From the NCBI GenBank assembly GCA_964567685.1, contig CAZMNO010000001.1:1-64000 (forward strand): a stretch of 64,000 nucleotides of DNA. The letters run 5' to 3'. Under the pieces are notes generated by a model, which was not told the origin of the DNA, did no database searches, and was given only the letters and a program-made list of their open reading frames with translations. The DNA is from UBA5972 sp964567685. GTDB taxonomy: Bacteria; Pseudomonadota; Alphaproteobacteria; Rhodobacterales; Rhodobacteraceae. Below, piece by piece: positions 17,380-24,984 of this stretch. Both the position numbers and the translations under genes were made by a program. Numbering within the stretch: the stretch's first letter is position 1; each line of letters opens with the position of its first letter.

Positions 17380-17593
17380 TTTGTCGTCCTTCATGCCCGC
17401 TGTTTTTCAGCGAAGTTTGATGCGTTCTAAGAGCTCTTGGTCTCTCACCGGGTCCCTATCTTCTTGATAAGCCCGCCAGAGGTCAGAACGACGTTCCTTT
17501 TATCTTTTGCCCGGTCGATGGAAATGCCGCCGTTACGTTCAGAAGAAGAGAATCCCCCACGCGCCAACGACTCGATTTAACCGAGCACGCGCC

Positions 17594-17622
17594 CGTATAG
17601 TCTGAGGTTGAGGCTGACGCAA
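17594..17622 (-). promoter_or_regulatory. Sigma-70 promoter for rplS-rpmE
   Basis: On the minus strand TTGCGT, 17-bp spacer, TATACG, about 215 bp before rplS. It matches the box pattern of the rpsL and rplB promoters in this window. Confidence 0.62.
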
Positions 17623-18003
17623 GGGGGGAGAGGGGTTGGGGGTGGGATTGCTTTGGGGGGGGTGGGTTGTGATTCTGGTGGAAAGATGGTGGTCGGCTTT
17701 GAGCCCACACCGGACCTATCAAATTCGTGCAGCGTGCGCCCGCCGCCCAAACTTCGCCGCTAAAGCGAAAAGCTTCATGCTGCCTTGCAGAGGGAACAGC
17801 AGACGTTCATGCAAGTCTCAGCAAAACCAACAATGGCAATGACCGGTACTGCGGGCCAAAGTTTGATTCCGCTGCAACTGTTCCAGCCGCAGTTATCGGC
17901 GCGGGGTAAAGTTATTTCGGGGATCTCCTGTTTGGATGATCGTTTAGGACCTGTGCTGAACCAGGCGTTTTGTACGTATCTGAAGTATTGGAAGAGGAAT
18001 AAT

Positions 18004-18034
18004 TTGGGTGCGCGAAAAATCTTCACGCACCCAA
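18004..18034 (-). terminator. Hairpin after the RTX gene
   Basis: TTGGGTGCG and CGCACCCAA form a 9-bp perfect stem ten bases past the RTX stop. The downstream minus-strand sequence is AT-rich (AAATTATT) but lacks a clean U-run. Probable terminator. The 360 bp from here to the rplS promoter hold no recognisable gene. Confidence 0.6.
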
Positions 18035-18043
18035 CAACCATTG

Positions 18044-19522
18044 TCAGACAAACAGGAAATCGTCTGTGTCTAGCCCTGTCACACCAACTACCGTCACACT
18101 ATTTCCTGCATCAAAGTGAACGGTCGATGAACCATTGGCTTCAGTGATCGTGATCTGCGAGAAATCGGTCAGGCCATAACCGTCAACTTCGATCATGTCC
18201 AAACCACTTTGGAAATCACGGATATAATCGTTACCGCTGCCGTCATTAAACACAAAAGTATCGGACCCGTTGGTAACTGTAGTTTGGGAACGAAGGTTAT
18301 AGGCCCTTGAATCGCCCCACATATGGTCGTTGCCTGCACCGCCATTTATCCGGTCGTCTCCGTTTTGAATTAATGCGGTACCTAACCCGCGATAGGTGCT
18401 GACATACACATAATTAAAATCGCCATAGATCGTATCGCCCCCGTCGCCACCATGAATGGTGTCGTCGCCGCCCTCAACATTCCAGACACCGTTCCTTGCG
18501 GTTATGGTGACTCTATCGAAATCACCCACCATGTAATCACTTCCGGCATCCCCGGACATGAAGTCGTCCCCGCCAATCACATTAAAGCCACCATAGTTGT
18601 TGGAATCGGCGGAGACGTCTTTCGTGTCGCCATAGAGGCGATCACTGCCCTCTCCGCCATAAATGTAATCGTCACCGGCTTCAAAGGTGGGATTCCTATA
18701 CCAGGAGCGATAGGAAAAAATATGGCTCGCGTCGCCATAGATCGTATCTGCTCCGGCACCGCCGTTTAACCAATCGTCGCCCATATAGCGGACTGGACTT
18801 GGACCTCGTCCGTCATAAATATGATTGGCATCTCCAGCTATGGTGTCGTTTCCGCCAAGACCATCTACCTGTGTATTAAGAGCCGCGCCCCAAAAGTTGT
18901 CACTGCCCTCGGTGAGAATGAAGACGTTGTCGATTTCAATCGGTGGGCCTTCGACCACATCGTTGACGGTAACAGCGATGCTCTGATCGTCCGTCTGGCC
19001 CGATACAGTATCCGTTACAGTGACGGTTACATTGTAAACATTATCCCCACCCGCATCACCAGGCGCTTCGAAGTCAGGAGATGAAATAAAGGTCAGTTCA
19101 CCGGTGTCAGGATCAATCGCGAACAACGCTGCGTCGTCACCACCCGTGATCGTATAAGTTACCGGATCACCCTGTGGATCGGTTCCGACCACAGTTGTTA
19201 CAGCGCTTGTATTTTCATCGATGGAGACGCTGGCAGTTTCGCCGCCACCGTCAGAAGTAATGGCCAGAGTCAGGCCAAGTTCCTGCATAATATCGGTTAT
19301 CTGTTCCAGTGCAGCCTGAATTGCAGGGTTCGATGACTCTAGCGCGAGGATCGCGTTAATCGCTTCTTCTGGTGGTTCATACCCGTCTTCGGCAACAGCT
19401 TGGATGTATTCGTTCAGCTTTTCAGAAAATTGTGGCTGGGTGAGCGCATTCTTGTTCTTTAGCAAGATGCTCTCAAATGAAGTAGTGGCTCCATTATTTG
19501 TAGATTTTTCTGGTTTAGGCAT
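18044..19522 (-). CDS. RTX calcium-binding protein with cadherin-like domain
   Basis: 492 aa. Residues about 1-100 form a charged, non-repetitive N-terminus. A cadherin-like module follows (VVGTDPQGDPVTYTITGGDD, then ALFAIDPDTGELTF). From about residue 215 come five or more degenerate RTX blocks such as GGNDTIAGD, GGAGADTIYGD, GGEGSDRLYGD and GGAGNDHMWGD, which bind calcium in a parallel beta-roll. There is no N-terminal signal peptide, which fits type I secretion by a C-terminal signal; the terminal VTGLDTDDFLFV suits that. No ABC/HlyD exporter is nearby. GAGGGA precedes the ATG by 8 nt. It interrupts trmD-rplS and looks poorer in GC than its neighbours, suggesting acquisition. Confidence 0.85.
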   Translation of the reverse strand: MPKPEKSTNNGATTSFESILLKNKNALTQPQFSEKLNEYIQAVAEDGYEPPEEAINAILALESSNPAIQAALEQITDIMQELGLTLAITSDGGGETASVSIDENTSAVTTVVGTDPQGDPVTYTITGGDDAALFAIDPDTGELTFISSPDFEAPGDAGGDNVYNVTVTVTDTVSGQTDDQSIAVTVNDVVEGPPIEIDNVFILTEGSDNFWGAALNTQVDGLGGNDTIAGDANHIYDGRGPSPVRYMGDDWLNGGAGADTIYGDASHIFSYRSWYRNPTFEAGDDYIYGGEGSDRLYGDTKDVSADSNNYGGFNVIGGDDFMSGDAGSDYMVGDFDRVTITARNGVWNVEGGDDTIHGGDGGDTIYGDFNYVYVSTYRGLGTALIQNGDDRINGGAGNDHMWGDSRAYNLRSQTTVTNGSDTFVFNDGSGNDYIRDFQSGLDMIEVDGYGLTDFSQITITEANGSSTVHFDAGNSVTVVGVTGLDTDDFLFV

Positions 19523-20085
19523 GTTCACTTCCCTCTTTTATTAGAAATTCAATTAGCAAGTGAGAGGCTGGTATGGTTGTTGATCGCTCTTTGGCTCTCC
19601 CTCACCATTGCTTGGACCAGTTGACTGGCTAGAAAGAAGATTTTCCCATATTAAACTCAGTGCGTATACTCGGGGGACTCATAGTAATTATCTCGATTTC
19701 CCAGGGTATACCCTAGGTCTGCTGTGTGTCGAAATATGGAAGCATGCGCATTGTTTATTTGGAAAAAGCGCTGCGTGAACCCCAGTTCAGAACGTCAGAT
19801 GTTTAGGTCTCCAATGTTGCGGTACCAGTTAGGATAGCGCGCAGATAATGCTGATAAGCCGAGGGTTGATAAGCAATAGATTGAATGTCTGAAACTTGGA
19901 TTTCTTCTGCAGTGGGTCAATTGGACCGGTTACCGCGCTGCCACCACCGGCGCGAGTGCAGCACGAAGCCGCTGTATCCGCAACAGGTAGCAGAACCCCG
20001 CTGAGAGGGCCTCGGAATCCAATTCACCCTTAAGTTTGTTTCTTAGTAAATGGAACCGGAAACAAAGCGACAAGCCACACGCTTC
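19523..20085. other. Intergenic region upstream of RTX gene, 563 bp
   Basis: No gene recognised. It is AT-richer than its surroundings. Two short palindromes, CCAGTTGACTGG (19617-19628) and GGGTATACCC (19704-19713), could be operators for the RTX gene. This stretch must also hold the 3' end of the trmD transcript, but I see no strong terminator. Confidence 0.4.
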
Positions 20086-20901
20086 CTACTTGAACCCTTC
20101 ACCCTTGCCCTTTTGATACGCCTCCCAAAGATCAGGCCGTCTCTCCCTGGTCAACTCTTCCGACTGCGCCTTCCGCCATGCGTCTATTTTGCCGTGGTGG
20201 CCGGAGAGGAGGACATCAGGCACCTTTTGTCCCTGCCAGTTTGCCGGTCGCGTATATTGCGAATGTTCCAGCAAGCCGTCAGAAAAACTCTCTTCATCGA
20301 TTGAGGTTTCGTTGCCAAGCACCCCCGGCAGCAGGCGGACCGAGGCATCGATCAGCACTTGCGCGGCGATCTCGCCGCCGGTCAGGACGTAATCGCCGAT
20401 TGAGATTTCCTCGATGTCGTAGTGATCCAGCACGCGCTGGTCCACGCCTTCAAAGCGGCCGCACAGGATGGTCAACCCCTTGGCCTGTGAGAGCCGCCGG
20501 GCCGTGGCCTGATCAAAGGGTTTGCCGCGCGGCGAAACATAGATGATGGGCGATTGGGCCTGATTGCGTGGGGTGCCTGCCTGCGCCTCGTCCAGTGCTG
20601 CGGCGATCACGTCGGGTTTCATCACCATCCCGGCTCCGCCCCCGGCGGGCGTGTCGTCGACATCCCGGTGTTTGCCGGTGCCAAAGCGGCGCAGATCGAT
20701 GGTTTCCAGTGCCCAAAGCCCGTTTTGCAAGGCCTTGCCGGTCAGCGACAGGCCGAGAACGCCGGGAAAAGCCTCGGGGAAAAGGGTGATAACCTTTGCC
20801 TTCCAGATATTCGCAAGCTCCGGCCGGTCGGTCATCAACTCGCGCGGTTGGGCCGAGGCGCTGATTGACAGACGACCGTGGGATTTTGATTTATCAGTCA
20901 T
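20086..20901 (-). CDS. trmD: tRNA (guanine-N1-)-methyltransferase TrmD
   Basis: 271 aa. It methylates G37 of tRNAs using SAM, which prevents frameshifting. The trefoil-knot SPOUT region shows YVSPRGKPFDQATARRLSQA, GRFEGVDQRVLDHYDIEEIS and YVLTGGEIAAQVLIDA. I start at the ATG giving MTDKSKSHGRLS, which overlaps the rimM stop by 8 nt. About 20 N-terminal residues precede the usual start and WKAKVITLFPEAFPG. Confidence 0.96.
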   Translation of the reverse strand: MTDKSKSHGRLSISASAQPRELMTDRPELANIWKAKVITLFPEAFPGVLGLSLTGKALQNGLWALETIDLRRFGTGKHRDVDDTPAGGGAGMVMKPDVIAAALDEAQAGTPRNQAQSPIIYVSPRGKPFDQATARRLSQAKGLTILCGRFEGVDQRVLDHYDIEEISIGDYVLTGGEIAAQVLIDASVRLLPGVLGNETSIDEESFSDGLLEHSQYTRPANWQGQKVPDVLLSGHHGKIDAWRKAQSEELTRERRPDLWEAYQKGKGEGFK

Positions 20902-21427
20902 CTTTTGCCTCCGGCAACAGGCCTTCGGGCAGGTCGACAATGACGCGGCGCGCATTGAGATCGACGGTCGGGACGACTTCGCTGGTGAACGGGATCAGGG
21001 CCGAGCCTTTGATACCCTTGCCTGTCACTTCAAGCAGATCACCCGCACCATGATCGTGGATGGCATTGACCCGGCCGATTTTTTCGCCACCTGTGTCAAT
21101 CACATCCAGTCCGATCAGGTCGGAATGATAAAACTCGTCATCCGGCAGCGAGGGCAATGCAGCGCGGTCGGCAAAAAGCTTGAGGCCCTTGCTGGCATCG
21201 GCCGCTTCCTTGCTGCCAATTCCGCCAAGCCGGGCAGCAAATCCGCCCTTGACCGGGCGGGTGAGGGTGATCGGGAACTGCTTTGATCCATCCTCGTTCC
21301 ACAAGGGGCCATAATTGGCAATGTCGGTCGGTTCGGCGCAGAAGCTTTTGACACGGGCTTCGCCGCGCACACCGAAGGAACCGGTGACAACACCAACACA
21401 TATGCGATCCCGGGCCATGTCAGCCAT
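20894..21427 (-). CDS. rimM: 16S rRNA processing protein RimM
   Basis: 177 aa, typical. It assists 30S head maturation by binding S19. The N-terminal block ICVGVVTGSFGVRGEARVKS and the PRC-barrel segment HSDLIGLDVIDTGGEKIGRV are characteristic. The start may be at 21427 or at the in-frame ATG 21418; the first overlaps the stop of the EVE gene by 8 nt. It is followed by trmD, the conserved order. Confidence 0.95.
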   Translation of the reverse strand: MADMARDRICVGVVTGSFGVRGEARVKSFCAEPTDIANYGPLWNEDGSKQFPITLTRPVKGGFAARLGGIGSKEAADASKGLKLFADRAALPSLPDDEFYHSDLIGLDVIDTGGEKIGRVNAIHDHGAGDLLEVTGKGIKGSALIPFTSEVVPTVDLNARRVIVDLPEGLLPEAKDD

Positions 21428-21842
21428 GTGCTTTCATTGCAGCTTCAAACAGGTCGAAATCCGCTTCATTGATCTCAAACTGCCCACGCCTGAACGCCAT
21501 GCCCCATTTCGCCGGATTGGTGACGAAGGAAAGCGGTTCCAGCAGCGGGCGCACCGGGGCCGGGGTAACAGCCGCATAGGCGGCCCTCGCGGCCCAGATT
21601 TCGTGGCCGTCCCAGGTGGTTTCAAACGGCGTCGGGTCGATCACGGTGCCAAGGGCGGTGAAGCACTGGACGGGGTCGCCTGACATGAAGCCGGTTTTTG
21701 GGGAGTAATAGGCGAAGCGGTCACCCTCAGAGAGTTTGGCAAGCCCTTGCCGTTTGCCTTTGGAGAACGCGCAAATCCCCGCTTCGGTGGCGAATTTCAC
21801 GTGGTCCGCGGCAACGACGCCGATCCAGTACCGTATTGTCAA
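21420..21842 (-). CDS. EVE-domain protein (PUA-like fold)
   Basis: 140 aa. It starts with YWIGVVAADHVKFA and has LSEGDRFAYYSPKTGFMSGD, the pattern of EVE-domain proteins, a PUA-like fold that reads modified bases. The initiator appears to be TTG (21842). It is inserted between rpsP and rimM, which are usually adjacent or separated by unrelated small genes. Its role is unknown; a link to RNA modification is an inference from fold and neighbourhood. Confidence 0.75.
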   Translation of the reverse strand: MTIRYWIGVVAADHVKFATEAGICAFSKGKRQGLAKLSEGDRFAYYSPKTGFMSGDPVQCFTALGTVIDPTPFETTWDGHEIWAARAAYAAVTPAPVRPLLEPLSFVTNPAKWGMAFRRGQFEINEADFDLFEAAMKAHG

Positions 21843-21931
21843 TTGTACTCTCCCGCAAATGGCGAAGGGCGGCGGTATGACCCTGCCGCCCTTCTATCAT
21901 AGCCCGGAAAAGGGCTGACCGGTGAAGCAGA

Positions 21932-22384
21932 TTATTCCGCTGTCGCCTCTTCGGCAGGTGCCTCCTCAGCAGGTGCCTCCGCAGCAGGGGCCTCTTCCGC
22001 TGGAGTATCCTCAGCCGGTGCTTCCTCGGCCGGAGCTGCCGCAGCGGCTTCGGCTTTGGCTGCTTTTTCCTCGGCGCGGTCTTTGGCTTTCTGGTGCGGT
22101 TCGCCTTTTTTCGGGTTGGAACGCTCTTTCTTGTCAACAACGCCAGCCGCTTCCAGCATGCGTGACACGCGGTCTGTGACCTGAGCGCCTTCGCCGAGCC
22201 AGTATTTGACCCGGTCGAGGTCCATTTTCACACGCTCCTCAGAGTCTTTCGGCAAAAGCGGGTTATAGGTGCCGAGCTTTTCGATGTAACGGCCATCGCG
22301 CGGCATGCGGCTGTCGGCAGCGACGATGCGGTAGAAGGGGCGTTTTTTCGAGCCGCCGCGGGCCAGTCTGATTTTCATTGCCAT
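21932..22384 (-). CDS. rpsP: 30S ribosomal protein S16 with acidic tail
   Basis: 150 aa, of which about 90 form the S16 core (KIRLARGGSKKRPFYRIVAA, then RDGRYIEKLGTYNP). The remainder is a lysine-rich linker followed by a low-complexity tail of repeated PAEEAPAE-type units, common in alphaproteobacterial S16. AGGAG lies 9 nt before ATG 22384; the second ATG two codons on is also possible. First ribosomal gene of the rpsP-rimM-trmD block. Confidence 0.97.
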   Translation of the reverse strand: MAMKIRLARGGSKKRPFYRIVAADSRMPRDGRYIEKLGTYNPLLPKDSEERVKMDLDRVKYWLGEGAQVTDRVSRMLEAAGVVDKKERSNPKKGEPHQKAKDRAEEKAAKAEAAAAAPAEEAPAEDTPAEEAPAAEAPAEEAPAEEATAE

Positions 22385-22447
22385 GGTGTGTTTCTCCTTT
22401 GAATGGCGTGGTGCGGTCTCCTGCGCTGCATGAGACCCTACGTTTGG

Positions 22448-22744
22448 TTATTCCTGATGTTTCTGGTGGTGTTGAATGACTTCCTGAATGATGAAGTTCA
22501 GAAATTTCTTGGCGAATTCCGGGTCGAGATCGGCCCGTTGTGCGAGGTCTTCGAGCCGCTTGATCTGTGCTGATTCACGGGTCGGATCAGATGGCGGCAG
22601 GTCATGTTCGGCCTTGAGCGCGCCGACGGCCTGCGTGTGTTTGAACCGCTCGCCCAGCGTATAGACAAGGATCGCATCCAGCCGGTCTATCGACTGGCGA
22701 TGCTCTTTCAGGATGTCTGCGGCGCGGGAAACAGCGTCGGTCAT
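22448..22744 (-). CDS. Chorismate mutase (AroQ type)
   Basis: 98 aa, the size of a monofunctional AroQ-alpha mutase converting chorismate to prephenate for Phe/Tyr synthesis. HRQSIDRLDAILVYTLGERF is the first helix with the conserved R, and the central K (VGALKAEHDLPPSDPTRE) and the final helix are present. It overlaps the preceding GNAT gene by 4 nt. Position upstream of rpsP is common in Rhodobacteraceae. Confidence 0.9.
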   Translation of the reverse strand: MTDAVSRAADILKEHRQSIDRLDAILVYTLGERFKHTQAVGALKAEHDLPPSDPTRESAQIKRLEDLAQRADLDPEFAKKFLNFIIQEVIQHHQKHQE

Positions 22745-23271
22745 TGGAGGGCCTCCGGTGCGGGGTGGCGATAGATGAGTGACTCCCCCAGCCGTTCATG
22801 CCGGAAGGTGGATTCTGCTGTGGCGCCCAGCCGTTCGGCAAGGGCGCGAGAGCGGGTGTTTTCTGGGGCGATCAGGCTGATTGCGGTTGTCCAGCCGAGG
22901 GTTTCGTAAGCGTGCTGGCGCGCCCGGACTGCCGCCTCAAACGCCATGCCTTTGCCTTGCGCCCATTTCAGAACGCCCCAGCCGATCTCCTGTTCGGGCC
23001 AGCCTTCGGGATACCAGAGGCCGATATGGCCGACATAGCGCCCGGTTGATTTGTCTTCGACCCCCCAGAAGCCGAAACCGCGCAGGCTCCAATGGCCGAT
23101 GAAGGTGGCAATGACGCGGAAAACCTGCTCACGCGGCATCCGGCCACCGACAAATTCGGCCTGTTCGGAAGCGAAGAACTCGCATTCCGCATCAAGATCT
23201 TCGAGTTTTGGTGCGCGCAGGATCAGGCGGTCGGTTTCAAGGGTCGGGATTGAGAATGTTGCGGAGGTCAT
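22741..23271 (-). CDS. GNAT N-acetyltransferase (third of three)
   Basis: 176 aa RimJ/RimL-type acetyltransferase. It begins FSIPTLETDRLILRAPKLED and has GWGVLKWAQGKGMAFEAAVR, the acetyl-CoA pyrophosphate-binding region, then ENTRSRALAERLGA. Two paralogues lie directly upstream, each with 4-nt overlaps. Substrate unknown; RimJ/L relatives acetylate protein N-termini or small amines. Confidence 0.88.
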   Translation of the reverse strand: MTSATFSIPTLETDRLILRAPKLEDLDAECEFFASEQAEFVGGRMPREQVFRVIATFIGHWSLRGFGFWGVEDKSTGRYVGHIGLWYPEGWPEQEIGWGVLKWAQGKGMAFEAAVRARQHAYETLGWTTAISLIAPENTRSRALAERLGATAESTFRHERLGESLIYRHPAPEALQ

Positions 23272-23828
23272 GCGTAGGCCTCCATATTGCCGTCATCGTC
23301 TGAATTGACGGCCGCATTGTGGCGGTAGACCAGGCAGGTCAGACCGTCAGGTTTCACGGCATTTTCATCCAGTGTGGCACCGAGGCGTTCGGCCAGCGTG
23401 ATCGATGGTTTGTTGTCCGGGGCGATGTAGCTGACGGCGGTTGACCAGCCGAGGATGTCGAACGCGTAATCGCGGACGGCACGGGCGCTTTCAGCAGCAT
23501 AGCCCTTGCCTTCGTCCGATCCTTGCCAAAGCGACCAGCCGATTTCGATTTCGGGCCAGCCGTCAGGATAGAAGCCACCGACATGGCCGATGGCGCGTCC
23601 GTCGGATTTCAGCGTGATGATGAGAAGGCCGAGCGCGCGGGACGACCAAGAATCGACCATATCCGCGAAATCCAGTACCGCCTTGCCCCGGTCATCGGTT
23701 CCACCGGCATATCGGGCGCGTTCTGACATCAGGAAGGATATGAAATCCTCCTGATCGGCAGGGATGGCACCGCGCAGGATCAGGCGGTCGGTTTGAAGAG
23801 TCGGGATGGTGAATGTGGTGGAGGTCAT
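23268..23828 (-). CDS. GNAT N-acetyltransferase (second of three)
   Basis: 186 aa paralogue of its neighbours: FTIPTLQTDRLILRGAIPAD at the start, SDEGKGYAAESARAVRDYAF in the CoA-binding loop and the terminal NKPSITLAERLGATLDENAV. It overlaps both flanking GNAT genes by 4 nt, so the three are co-translated. The repeated N-terminal IPxLxTxRLILR block shows they arose by tandem duplication. Confidence 0.88.
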   Translation of the reverse strand: MTSTTFTIPTLQTDRLILRGAIPADQEDFISFLMSERARYAGGTDDRGKAVLDFADMVDSWSSRALGLLIITLKSDGRAIGHVGGFYPDGWPEIEIGWSLWQGSDEGKGYAAESARAVRDYAFDILGWSTAVSYIAPDNKPSITLAERLGATLDENAVKPDGLTCLVYRHNAAVNSDDDGNMEAYA

Positions 23829-24385
23829 GCGCAGGCCTCCACATTGAGGTCGTCATCCATCCCTCCGGCGGGTCGATGGCTGTAAATCAGGCAAGCACTT
23901 TCGCCGGGGGGCTGGGTTGCAGCGGGATCAATCGTGGCACCCATTTTTTCGGCAAGCGCGATGGAACGGTCGTTGCCCGGGTCGACATAGCTGATGACGC
24001 GGTCCCAGCCCAGCGTTTCAAAGGCAAAATCGCGGGCAGCAGAGGCGGCTTCAAAGGCGTATCCGTGGCCTTCAGCCTCGGGTGTCAGAATCCAGCCAAG
24101 CTCGCGTTCGGGATCGCCATATTCGTGATGCAGAAAAATGAGGCCGAGGAATTCGCCGGTTTCGCGCAAGGCCAGCGTCCAGGCCCCGTAGCCGTGCAAT
24201 TGCCAGCCGGCGACTGCGGCGCAGAAGTCAAACCAGCTGTCTTGTGCGGTGAAGGGGCCGCCCATGTGAACCGACCGTTCAGACGCCATGATGTCAGTAT
24301 AGGGGCCGAGATCATCAAGCGTTGGTGCGCGCAGGATCAGGCGTTCGGTCTCAATTTCCGGTATGGTGAATGTGGTGCCTATCAT
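23825..24385 (-). CDS. GNAT N-acetyltransferase (first of three)
   Basis: 186 aa from ATG 24385, which overlaps the stop of the zinc-ribbon gene by 4 nt. FTIPEIETERLILRAPTLDD opens the protein; TPEAEGHGYAFEAASAARDF is the acetyl-CoA site and NDRSIALAEKMGATIDP the last conserved block. First of three tandem paralogues. Substrate unknown. Confidence 0.88.
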   Translation of the reverse strand: MIGTTFTIPEIETERLILRAPTLDDLGPYTDIMASERSVHMGGPFTAQDSWFDFCAAVAGWQLHGYGAWTLALRETGEFLGLIFLHHEYGDPERELGWILTPEAEGHGYAFEAASAARDFAFETLGWDRVISYVDPGNDRSIALAEKMGATIDPAATQPPGESACLIYSHRPAGGMDDDLNVEACA

Positions 24386-24984
24386 ATTCGCCCCCAACTA
24401 TGGCGAATTGGATACCCAGCAGCATCGGCCATCATTTTAGGAATGTCAGTTTGCCAGCCTGAGCTGAGGGGCGTTTGTTTCGCATCTAATGGAGGCCAGT
24501 TCCAAAAATTGAATCCGACATAAGTGAATGTCAGCTCAGGAGTGGAACGCAGTTCGGTGGCGTGAACCTTGGAGCCGCATTGGCAAGTGATCTCCGGTAT
24601 GATCCCTGTGTCATGGAATTGTGCTGCTGCTTTTAGGATAGCCTCTGTCAATTCCTCAATTGGGATTTCCCCGCACCCCGGACATGTGACGGTTTCAATA
24701 AGGTTAATTTCCATACCTTGAAAGCCGAAGCCCTCAATCACTTCGAGCCCGCGAGTAAGCAATTTCGTCCAGGATGACGATCCGTTGGCATTGGGATCAC
24801 TGTACGCATTTGCCAGGCCTTCGGTGGGTGCATAAGAATCCCCTTCTCCAAGGGTGGTTTGAGGATCTTGTTCCATTTCGACTATCTGGTTTTCCCAAAG
24901 CGCACCCAGCACACGCGCCTTCACCGCACCCGCTTCATTCTTGGGCACGGTTGGGAAAAACCAGAAGTCGTAGTGATCGCTCAT
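24382..24984 (-). CDS. Uncharacterised protein with zinc-ribbon-like cysteines
   Basis: 200 aa, not recognised. Visible features: an aromatic N-terminus (YDFWFFPTVP), a central CPGCGEIPIEE (C101, C104) and CQCGSKV (C134, C136), which together could form one zinc ribbon, and a Trp-rich C-terminus (FNFWNWPPLD). No signal peptide or membrane segment. It overlaps ffh and the first GNAT gene by 4 nt each, so it is fully embedded in the operon even though it is not part of the usual ffh neighbourhood. Confidence 0.7.
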   Translation of the reverse strand: MSDHYDFWFFPTVPKNEAGAVKARVLGALWENQIVEMEQDPQTTLGEGDSYAPTEGLANAYSDPNANGSSSWTKLLTRGLEVIEGFGFQGMEINLIETVTCPGCGEIPIEELTEAILKAAAQFHDTGIIPEITCQCGSKVHATELRSTPELTFTYVGFNFWNWPPLDAKQTPLSSGWQTDIPKMMADAAGYPIRHSWGRI

